Of a DNA stretch of 64,000 bases, positions 36,301-46,429 are shown in pieces. Within the stretch, counting starts at the first letter, position 1, and every line of letters begins with the position of its first letter. Source of the stretch: Petrosia ficiformis (Eukaryota > Porifera > Demospongiae > Haplosclerida > Petrosiidae). The notes below the pieces were generated by a model. It had not been told where the DNA came from and made no database searches. It saw only the letters and a program-made list of their open reading frames with translations. Made by a program: the position numbers and the translations under genes. The stretch spans positions 20,624,548 through 20,688,547 of the forward strand of contig OX345636.1 in NCBI GenBank assembly GCA_947044365.1. The letters run 5' to 3'.

Positions 36301-39300
36301 AGTCATACTGCAAAATCATAATTACCAATAATCACATATCCTAATATCAATTACAGTTTGAGATACTAAAACATGAACTCCATCTACTATCCATGAGTAC
36401 ACCAACTCGATCAACAAAAAAATACATAGAATGTTTTTTCTAGGTTCAATTTAGGAGGATATGACTGTCGACATTGCTTTCAACTTCTTGGTGTTGATGT
36501 TATTCTCGATAGTAACCTTCATCCCATTGTCATTGAGGTGAGAAATAAAAGTGACATTATTTAATTAAAATCTGTTCACATTCACGATGACCTTAAAGTT
36601 AGTATGTGATGACTTTGTATATAGTATAGTGTATAGTTTAATGTCATAAGGTTAATATATGATTATACTGTAACTCAATAATGAAGCGAAATTTGACACA
36701 AAGAAGAACTGGATGGTGCAGTTTAAAAGATTGTTGGTCATTCCAAACTAAAATTATGAGCATTTTTCTGAGGTCATCGTGAACATGAATGACCTTTGTA
36801 TTGAGTAATATTAAACAAGAACAAGATATATAGAGAAAAAAGTATCCCAATGACTGCTTTGTGGTGTCCAGCATTCAGTAATCATGGCTAACATTATCAT
36901 GCCTGAAACACATCAGCCTATTATAGCTATTGTTTTGATTATCTACTCTGTTTACCTTTTAAAGAACCTTGTAGAACTTTAGGTAGAATAACTAGCTATT
37001 AGTTCAAGTTTCTACGTAAGCTACACAACTTTTTTTCTGCTGGTCTGTAGCTTGAGTGGGCGTTCATTTACTTGCCATGCCCATTAATTAATCGAGCCTC
37101 CCGGAATGACGCAACTTCCTTAACTACATGTACGTATACGACACATAATTACCTAAGTGGCCACAAACATAATTATATTTATAAACATACATCGAACACG
37201 TGAGAAAGCAATCATAGGGATGGCCCTCGGGCCATAAAATTAAATGTACATCGATACCAAACATGGAATAATTAATAGTAATAGATATTATCAATTGTGA
37301 GAAAGCAATCATAGGGATGGCCCTACGGGCCATAAAATTAAATGTACATCAACACCAAACATGGAATAATTAATAGTAATAGATATTATCGATTGTAATA
37401 GTAAATATTACGTATTTCAAAGTATTAGCAAAAGTTTTGGGGTGGCAAGGTGTATTCTCTTTTGGAACTCATGAATATTAAATGCAGTTTAAAACATGAG
37501 AGAAATTCAAAGAAACCTCAATGCTATATATAGTAATAATCCATAACAGTAACACTAATTTAGTAATAGTAATACACTAATATTTTAGGTAATAGTAAGG
37601 GATAGTAATATATTACACTGACTTTAGAGGTATTAGTAATAATATACTGATTTTTAAGGTAATAGTAATAGTTACATATTACACCGACTTAGGAGGTATT
37701 AGTAATAGTAAAATGTAATATACTGATTTTTAAGGTAATATATTGGTAATAGTAATATACATTGTAATTGGCTCCATGTCTGATGAAGACTCATGATTAA
37801 AAGTAACAAGCTACTTCTATATCCCCTTGAGTTGTAAAATTACACAAGGATACTGAGAAAATAGGTACACACCTAATTAATACCATACTAAATTTCACTG
37901 TCCATCACTGGGCCTAGGATGTAACAAATTACTTGTGAGGGTATACCAATACTTTGTTTGATGTAGTCAGGTGACACTTTCATTCAAGTGTTTGTTCTTT
38001 GATGTTACTGTGAAGTTAGTTTGGAGCACTTAAATGAATATAGAATATAGCATGTTATTATGTGCAGTGTTTCTCCCCTAGGATAAATTTTAAGTGTGGG
38101 GGAATGCATCAGTGGTTCAAGTCAACAATGTTCAATCAGTGTTGTAAAACAGTATTTTTCTGCATAAACATCAAAATTAAAGGTTGGGGAGCAAGACTAT
38201 AAGGTGGGGAAACGCCATGGTACCACCTTATGAGGAAACACTGTCTATGTGTGATGTATATACTTGTCTTCTAGCTGGGTAATAATGGGTATATATAGTG
38301 ATGGATAAAGGGATGTTGGAAATTAAAGTATATGAAAAAAGTATTCACATGCGTACCTGGGGCGATGCTGTGATTGCAATAATTGGTAAGTAAAGTCTAG
38401 ACAACTATTAGATTGATCCTGTGTCAAGAAAGTTTGCAAAGAACCTGCATTCAGCTGACTTTGATGTGTTGCTGAACCACACCTGACACCTCACAATATA
38501 ATTACGCTGGTGGGTGTGGTTGAAATAATTGAGTTGTTTCTATGTGAAAGTGTTATCACATGATTGCTACTTCACTAACTGGATTCCTGGCCCAATTTAT
38601 TCAACATACAACAACATCTCAGTTACAAGCCTTCTGAGCTGCATAAGCAACCTGTGACTTATTAAATATACAAAGTGCTTATGGTTATGTCTAAGAGTAT
38701 GTCTTTTATGCAATTCTACAACTTCTCAGTGACATAATGATATCAAAGGAGAAAATGTACACAAATAAGTTATAACATAACTATATATATCACATTTATA
38801 ATCACTACATCTGAGAGTGAGGGGATTATAAATCTGTATAGCACAAGTAAGCATGTTAACTTTTATAATAAATATATCAAAACTACTATAGCTGTGTGTA
38901 GCTTTTCCGTTTTGTCTTGAGTTTGGACAGGGTTGTAGTCTTTTAGTTTGTGTTGCTGTGGTTGATGGCAGGTTTTATATAAAACCTGTGGTTACTTTGA
39001 GGTTTTGATATATGGAGTAAAAAGCAAAATACCAAACTACTTATGAAGGGTTATATGGAAGTTGTTAGTTAACTTTTTGTGGGCTTTTTTAGGCTTTGAT
39101 TTCCTAATGTTTAAATGAAATGTTTTAACCATTACCACCACATAGGCAGAGTAGATTAATGTACATGCAATGTTTGCTGTGCTGTTAAATATTGAATTAT
39201 TGATGACATTTTACTGATATTCCAATAAACCGATAATTATTTTAGATATGTGCTGATAGCCAATATCGATTTCATATCTACCTTATGGTTTCTGATTCTT

Positions 39301-40146
39301 TCAATAAAAACGATCATCTCTCAAAAATTATAAAAGGAATTAAAGATGTAGAGAGGACAGTATTGGCACACTTATTACAATATCAGATATTAGGAGTGAT
39401 GCATGTGGATGATATCAATTACCAATCCTATTATCAGTGGATTACTAGTTGATATCCAGGTTATGTTTTTCGCTTGTAAATATACAATAAAAAATAAAAC
39501 TAATTAATTTTCAAAATTAGTTAATGACTTCCTCTATTAAGTGGCTTCCTGTACAAATGAATTAAAATGCAAAAAAAAGAATTATGTATTTGCTATTATA
39601 AATAATAATTACATATAATAAACCATGTTATGTATATTATTAATTTTTACAATTGACTTTATTAAACTTACATTCTTGTTGATTTAGGTCAATGGTCTCC
39701 CTTCCATGCAACTCTCACATGAAATGGGTGTTGTACCAAACCCCTCAAGTGTCTACACAGTCACAAAATATGGGCTTATGAAAGACATGTTACATATAAT
39801 TTATGGAAATGTTTCGGTATCAAAGGAAGTTGCAAACAGTCTTCGCCTACTCAAAATTGGAATAGGGCCTGGAGCTTTCTGTAACAACTCTTTACATATA
39901 CATTGCATTGACATGAAAACTCTTCAACAGATAATTTCATTGAAGAGAGAACATTATTTGAAAGGAGGTTATATAAAACTCTACCCAGTTGAAAATGGTG
40001 ATCGCTATGCAAGATTTATAGAACATATGAATGGTATTATTAAAAAGAAACTTGATATTCAGATTGATGATAGTATACGCACTCTTTGGCAGGTTCATCA
40101 TTTGTTTACCGCTTTAGAAAAATTGAAATTCTTGGTTGAAAATTAA
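30361..40146 (+). CDS. Membrane-anchored tubulin-tyrosine-ligase-like (TTLL) ATP-grasp ligase, 3 exons
   Basis: Exons 30361-31547, 36444-36537 and 39688-40146; introns begin GTGAGT and GTGAGA and end TAG; the joined frame gives 579 residues. TTLL enzymes use ATP to ligate amino acids (Tyr, Glu or Gly) to a protein side chain or C-terminus. Seen in the sequence: the ATP-binding strand IVKPAFRGEGHG with Lys247, an IQPF...KFDFRTYVLVT stretch with Arg294, the LTN motif at 336-338, and the metal-binding pair Glu427/Asn429 in IEVNGLPS, which spans the exon 2-3 junction. Exon 2 encodes the GGYDCRHCFQLLGVDVILD core. All key residues look intact, so it is probably active. Oddity: residues 14-33 are hydrophobic and preceded by Lys/Arg, a type II signal-anchor pattern, and the rest holds about eight N-X-S/T sequons, which suggests a luminal enzyme. 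The start at 30361 is the first in-frame ATG; ATG at residue 4 is an alternative. The subfamily is not assigned. Confidence 0.87.
33400..33560 (-). mobile_element. Family F fragment (leftward)
   Basis: Contains TGTGTATGTCAAATTTCTTC, ATTGAGTTACAGTATAATCC and GAGGAAACTGTGAATGTGAA, the complement of the family F middle and end. It is embedded in an older ACCGATAATTA-type element (33170-33665) that also occurs at 39190-39460. Confidence 0.5.
33681..33956. mobile_element. hAT-like MITE, 8-bp target duplication (7 of 8)
   Basis: TAGGGTTGGATAATATTGAA ... CAATATATTGTCCAACCCTA, 276 bp, flanked by CTTTATTG and CTTCATTG. Related inside to the 56738-57072 element (shared AAGTGTTATAGT and CCATTGC words). 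Confidence 0.8.
34928..35350 (+). mobile_element. Family H copy, TTLL intron 1
   Basis: Begins AACAAGTGTATATAGAGAAA, then CATCCCTATGATTGCTTTAC, ...TCAGTAATCATGGCTGACTT..., and the conserved core CGCGCGTTCTTTTACGCGCC, CCATTAATTGACCGAGCCCC, GAATGACGCAACTTCC. The 3' hairpin end is missing because the next copy follows directly. Confidence 0.75.
35361..35950 (+). mobile_element. Family H copy (5' variant) with two consecutive 3' ends
   Basis: Starts like its neighbour but carries the alternative 5' half shared with 29754-30105 (GGCACTAGTGTCTCTACCTT). After the core it ends with GTGGAAAGCAATTATAGGGA and ATGGCCCTACGGGCCAT, then the same end repeats at 35901-35948. ATGGCCC-TAC-GGGCCAT is a 7-bp stem with a 3-nt loop. 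Confidence 0.75.
36574..36791 (+). mobile_element. Family F MITE, best-preserved copy
   Basis: GTTCACATTCACGATGACCT at the left faces AGGTCATCGTGAACATGAA at the right, about 218 bp. Middle words ATGATTATACTGTAACTC and TTGGTCATTCCAAACTAAAA recur in all copies. Confidence 0.7.
36823..37336 (+). mobile_element. Family H copy with tandem 3' ends, TTLL intron 2
   Basis: Carries the family start, the TCAGTAATCATGGCTAAC block, a decayed core (GGGCGTTCATTTACTTGCCA) and two 3' ends; the end plus about 70 bp of flank (AAATGTACATC...) is duplicated in tandem (37200-37380). So the flank was copied together with the element end. Confidence 0.7.
38065..38243. mobile_element. hAT-like MITE with CAGTGTTTC ends
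   Basis: CAGTGTTTCTCCCC ... GAGGAAACACTG, 179 bp, flanked by ATTATGTG and TCTATGTG (6 of 8 match). Its middle resembles 19970-20060 (TTCAATCAGTGTT, AAATTAAAGG). Confidence 0.6.
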
Positions 40147-40279
40147 TCATAATTATGTTCATAATGTTACGTGGGTGATTGTAATCGCGCGCATGCACGT
40201 TGGAGACAAGACATATAAGTTCTTGCGGTGGCTGCAATATAAACAGCTAGCCTTCAGAAAGGTGCACAGCTATTTGCTA
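40147..40279 (+). promoter_or_regulatory. 133-bp TTLL-RFX intergenic spacer
   Basis: Everything needed to end the TTLL transcript and start the RFX transcript would have to fit here, or the RFX promoter lies inside the TTLL terminal exon or intron 2. It contains GCGCGCATGCACG near 40186-40198, one base off the NRF1 palindrome. The RFX frame is open back through the spacer, with an upstream in-frame ATG at 40193, so the true start may lie there. No AATAAA is seen between the TTLL stop and the RFX ATG. Confidence 0.4.
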
Positions 40280-43200
40280 ATGGATTTGAGCAGCGAAAGT
40301 TCTGATGTTAGTTCTCCGGAGTACTTGGGTGATAGTTGCTCTGACGAAGAGTATCGTCCCCAACAAACACTTTGTCGGAGTGGTACAAGTAGGAGAAAGA
40401 TATCGAAGAAAAGTAGAGGTAATTATATACTCGTTATGCCTAACAGTTTGTTTTGTGTATTAAAACAGGTACACATTATTATTTACTAAATCAACTATTG
40501 ATGAGGTGCATAAGCAATTAGTATATATCCTTTTTAGGTCTAACAAGATCAAAGTCATTGAGAGGACAAAGGCATTCCTCAACTATCATTTTAGAATGGT
40601 ATGTTACCTCGTATTTCACAAGACTGTTTGAAATCTTACATATGTATATATAATGTATATGTATATATATATATATATCATTTAATGATTGAAAGTGTAT
40701 AATTATGCTTCACTATAATTTCATTATTTAGCATAAGCTAGCAAGTGATATATATAATGCGTGAGATTCATACTCAACTATAGCTGCAGACATAAACTTA
40801 GATATTAATAATAGTTTTTGATGATACCACCTGCAAATTCCATTACGTTGTGGTAACAGTACATATATAATTATAATTATCTTATAATAATTATATCCCA
40901 ATGTGGTAAAACTTAAATGTAACCACAGTGTTGATATATACACTACCATCCACTACAGTGACTCTAGTACCTTGATTTAAACTCAAGTCAAAACATTAGG
41001 CATAGCTACTATAGTTTTGCCCTTCCGGAAATATAATTACTCAATATAACATGTCTACTTGTGCTATATTCTAGGCATAACTACCAGTCCAACATTTAAT
41101 GAAATATAATAGCTTTCCTTGCAACTTTTGATTCTTTCCAGAAAATAGAAACTGAGGATCACTTTCAGTATGTCACAATAATTACTAAACGAAACTACAT
41201 CACACCTCAAATCAACTGTCTTACTGACCACACATCAAAATAATTAAGTAGCTAAAACATTTTCAATGTGCTTCTCATTTTTATTTAGCCTACTCTTTTT
41301 CTTTGGTACCTCTATGGCTACATCTGATTTATAATCGCCTTGTGCTTAGTGATTATAAATCTGATATAGCACTTATAGGTGTGTTATGACATTATATTAA
41401 TAAATATACATCATAGATAACAAGTGTATATAGCGAAAAAACATCCCTATGATTGCTTTACAAATTTAAGTGAAGAAAGAAGTATCCCTATGACTGCTTT
41501 GTGGTGTCCAGCATTCAGTAATCATGGCTGACTTTATTATGCCTGAAACACATCAGCCTTTATAGTTATATTTTGATTATCTACTCTCCTTACCTTAGGA
41601 ATATATTTTAGGTAGAATAGCTTGCTATTAGTTTCAGTTTCTGCGTAAGCTACAAGCAGCTTTCTTTCTGCTGGTCTGTAGAGCTCGAGCGCGTGTTCTA
41701 TTACGTGCCACGCCCATTAATTGACCGAACCCCCGGAATGATGCAACTTCCTTAACTACGTATACAATGCATACTCACGCAAGTGACACAAGAATATAAA
41801 TATATATATATATACATTAAACCCCGTGGAAAGCAATCATAGGGATGGCCCTATGGGCCATAATAATATTATTTAGTAATAATAATTAAATGTATGTTGA
41901 TCTTATTTACAAGTGTTTGTTGTGTTGTTTGTGTACAGTAATAAAACTTTGAACTATTTTAAGTAAACATAAATTATTTGGTCAACCTTGCTTCATTTCC
42001 TTGAATAATGTTTTAGATCTTTGGTTCAATAACATCAGATACTAATGTATTTACATACATCAAACGTTACAGTACATGCACATTAATATTGTTTTGGTTA
42101 ACTATAATTTAAAAACCTTTTTTTAGTATTGTGACTTTTAGTATAACTAAATTAAAAGTAATGGGCACTTTAGCTATTAAAACTAAAAATTTTATTAACC
42201 CTTGCTATATCTAAAAGTGGTTATACTATAGCTATAACTAAAATTAGTCATTATTGTTAATAAAACAACACTAATGTGTATTAGCTCTTTATGATGATGG
42301 CAATTACTTTTATACACACAAAAAAAGATTAATTAATGTTATCAAAATTGATTGTAGTATGCCATACAATATTTTATGCATTTGTAATTCTATACACTAA
42401 TACCAAATGAAGGAATCAGATCACAATTATAAATGGATAGTATTATGTATGTAACAAAATATATTGAGAAAATGTATCCTATTATTTACTTAGTAGCAAC
42501 TGCTGATGGCTTTTTCAAGTGTCTGAAACCCAACATATACTTGTTTTTTCTACTATTCTCACTGTTTAAAGTTCTTTTACACTTTTAAAGATGTCTTTCA
42601 TCTACAACAAATATTACTTGTAGTTTCTACAAACTGTTTTCTTTCTGCTTGAGTTTGTGTTCTGATACATGCTCATAGATGTAGCACCCGCGGAATGATA
42701 TAATTATATAATACATAAATTATATAATTATGATTTGATGGAGTGTATATGCAAAATATATACCTAACCACATTAAATGGCTGCTATGGTAGCATAGTAA
42801 TATATATGTATAGGTTATATCACAGCACGAGTGCTATATCAGATTTATAAAAACCGAGCCCGAGGGCGAGGTTTTTATAAATCTGATATAGCACGAGTGG
42901 CTGTGATATAACCAATATATATCACGAAAGACAAAACCTTTGTTGATTGATGTCTGATGCTTCTCCTACCTTTTTTTCGGCACTTTGGAGAAGGTAAGCG
43001 TTGTTTTCTTGTAGTTTGTTTCGACGGCAGGTGCTATATCTGACCACAGGGTGCTATATCTTATATATATCCCTGTGGTTTACTTTGATGTTTCGCTGTA
43101 TCGCCGTATTTATTATAATTATAGTTTACAAATGTATATACACACAAACCCCATCAAAAGTAGGTCATTAAAATACAATTTTACTGAACTCATAATTATA

Positions 43201-46200
43201 ACTAGAGTATTGTTTACTAGTGAATGTCACAGTTGAATGTAGTGACTAATAATCTTGATCAGTTACATGTTATGTGTTTCACAGGCTAGATCAGAACTAT
43301 GTAGTAGTAGCAGATTCCTGTCTACCAAGATGTGTTGTTTATGCACATTATCAAGACTTCTGTAAAACAAACAGCATTGAAACATTGAGTGCTGCAAGTT
43401 TTGGGAAGGTATGCAATTGAATGACACAGCTGGTCCTAATTTATGTATGTATTAGTGTTGTTTTAGTAACTAAAACCAAATAGTTGTGAAATATGGCTTG
43501 ATCTACTGTAATAACTAAAATAAAAATTGGCCAATAATGGGGAAAACCCTTTGTAACTCTAATATTATTTTCATTTGTGAAATACATGTATAACAAATTT
43601 AGAGAAACCAATCATACTATATCTATAACGTCATTATTATTGTATGTATGTATGTTGTATGTATGTATATATGTATGTATGTATGTAAAGTATGCATGTA
43701 TGTATGTACATTATGCATGATTATGTATGTACACATACACAGGGGTGTGGAAATATTGAGCAACCTGCCGGACATTTCAACCTATTTTCATCACTCTCGT
43801 CCTGCTCCCCATATACTTTGTATACAGTTTAGTTTCAATTTACTAGATTTATCGGACAATGTCCTGCATGACTGGCTGTTTCCACACCACTGCACATACA
43901 TGTCCATATTATGTATGTATTATGTAATAAGTACGTTCTCTTACTGATAGATTGTTCGAGTGAAATTTCCTGATTTATCAACAAGAAGATTAGGAACAAG
44001 AGGGAAATCAAAGTTAGTGCATAGTTGAGTGTGTCTGTGTGTGTATCTGTGTGTTTCTGTATGCCTAAGAATGTTTAGTACAATCACTACAATATTACAT
44101 AACTAGGTATCACTATTTTGGACTAGCTGTTAAAGAAACTTCGATCTATTTCAAATCAAATTATAAAAGAAAAGGAATAACCAGGTACAGTCACTCAGTA
44201 CTCCATATTTTCCTAACTAATAGTTCAACTTTCTCATCCTTTTAGATTTACAAATTTTTCTAACAGGAATGAGGTAAACGTTACATGTACAGTACTAACG
44301 AGTGTGTATGTGTGTGGGTGTGGGTGTGGGTGTGGGTGTGTGTGTGTGTGTATAATTATTATATGTACATGTATATATAATTATGATTATTATAATTATA
44401 ATGTATTATAAAGCATGGTAGTTACATGTACATAACCTCCTCCACAGCAATGCACCTAACCACATCACAAGTGGTTACCATGGTAGCATAGTATACATAT
44501 GGAGTAATTGTGTACATACACACATATGCACATACTCAACTACTATACTATCAAGAGCTTATGCTATTATTTAAGTAAACATATGTATATGTGCAGAACT
44601 GTATACATACTGTATAATATGTTTTGTTGTTTCTAATAATCCAGTGTTTGTGTGTTTGTTTGTTTACACATGTATGTATGATGTTATTGTCTTAATGATT
44701 TACTATGTTTACTTTTGTAGTCTGCAACTACCACCAGATCCGGTTCTGCTCTCCCTCCATTTCCAAGTGTGAATGACATCAAACTTGCTCATAATTTTCC
44801 AACTGAAAATGTGAGTATAAGTGTGTGGGTCTGTGTCTATGTCTGTATATATGTATGTATATGAGTCTGTGTGTGTCTGTGTCTGTATCTGTGTGTCTGT
44901 CTGTTCTGTCTGTCTGTATGTGAGTATGTCTGTGTCTGTATCTGTGTGTGTCTGTGTGTGTGTCTGTCTGTTTCTATGTGAGTCTGTGTCTGTATGTGTG
45001 TGTGTGTGTATGTTTGTGCGTCTGTGTGTCTGTGTGTGTCTGTGTCTGTATCTGTGTGTCTGTCTGTTCTGTCTGTCTGTATGTGAGTATGTCTGTGTCT
45101 ATGTCTGTATCTGTTCTGTATCTGTGTGTGTGTGCATGTGTGTGTGTGCACATGTTGTGCATGCTTTATAATTGTGTGTATGTGTATGTATAGATATCTA
45201 CATGTATATGTATGTACATTATATGATAGGTAGTGTTATACCTTTGATGGTTGCTTGTAATCAAACCTTGTTATTTGATCCTCTATGATCTTATTATACT
45301 CTATTACTTCATAATCTAATAAGAATTCACTTGTTAGTTATCATTTTGAAGTATGGGTTCTCAAACACAGCAAGTATTCTTGGAATGTTGTGACATTTCT
45401 TATCAAGAATGTAATTACCCTCGCCGCGTAGCGTAGGTGGAAGGGTACGGTAATCGTTTTGTCTGTGTGTCTGTGTGTTAGCAGTTTTTCTGGAAAAATA
45501 AAAACATTGAAATTTCAAACGGGGTACTGGTAGACTTCAAATTATACAAGGAAAAAAAATAACGTAGGAAATCTTCTAAAACCTTTTGGTTCTAAAGTTA
45601 TGACAATATTTATAACTCACAGTTACCGTTTCATGACTTTAAGATGAAACGAGGGCAATAAAGAGAGTAAATATGGACACACAAACACAAGTTATCCTGT
45701 TTCATGGCCTGTTGCTAGCCAAGAAACATTTCAAACCAAAAACAATCGAGGTAATGGTTGCTACTACCATGCTACACCACAAGCTACTTAGCTCCACCTA
45801 TAGGCATGGTCTTGTGCACGTGAATGCTAAACACGTAATAGAGTGATTCGTTTTCACACGTTGAGACACGTTGGAGACTTCAGAGAATAAGATGTAAGAT
45901 ATATATAAAAATTATACATTTTTCACTACGTTTTCACACATTGGACACTTTAGAGGTAGACTTGAGCACTTTTTCATTGTTTTTCAAAGGAAAACAGAGA
46001 ATAATATGTAAGATAGATAATTATACAAATTATACATAATATATATATACATTTCTTTCATTGATAGTCTTTTAGGATATAAAGTTATAACAGTTTTAAT
46101 GCCCATAAATGTTTTTCAAATTTATATGTAACAAAAGTATTGTTTGTTTCATACACAAACTTTATTATATTTAGAGTAGTGCTTTGTATCACTTTGCCAC

Positions 46201-46393
46201 ATAGGCGAGGGTCCCGTCTCGACGGCGCTCGTTGTCATTGTAGTCAGGTACATGTACTATTCTGATTGAAGCAGCATGTTATAGAACTTCACTATTGTCA
46301 CAGAAGTAGTTTGGTAACAATATTGATAGTGACTGCAAATTCTGAATCAGTTATACAGTATACCAATAGTCATGTGTTGTAATTGATGACTAA

Positions 46394-46429
<36 letters not shown>

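Larger units (their letters stand above)
31548..36443 (+). other. TTLL intron 1 (4.9 kb), repeat-rich
   Basis: Holds a 54-bp foldback (31632-31685, AGTCTTGTCCCCAGCCACCC / GGGTGTGCTGGGAACGAGACT), a near-exact 96-bp repeat (32537-32632 and 32830-32930, AACTTGCTAAAATAATGTCT), hAT-like and family F pieces (33165-33965), TTTTAGT repeats (34440-34935) and two family H copies. No additional exon is seen. Confidence 0.8.
36538..39687 (+). other. TTLL intron 2 (3.15 kb)
   Basis: Contains a family F MITE 36 bp after the donor, a family H copy with tandem ends, GTAATAGTAATA low-complexity sequence (37380-37760) and a hAT-like MITE (38065-38243). No alternative exon is recognised. Confidence 0.8.
40599..43284 (+). 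other. RFX intron 2 (2.7 kb)
   Basis: Holds a TA microsatellite, family H copies at 41420 and 42465, ATCTGATTTATAATC inverted repeats (41320-41390) and the long palindrome at 42813. No exon is seen. Confidence 0.75.

Noticed and set aside
44820..45193. Cys/Val-rich and His/Thr-rich small proteins
   Set aside because: Products of the TCTGTG microsatellite. The same applies to 4500-4886, 6788-7011 and 59847-60166.
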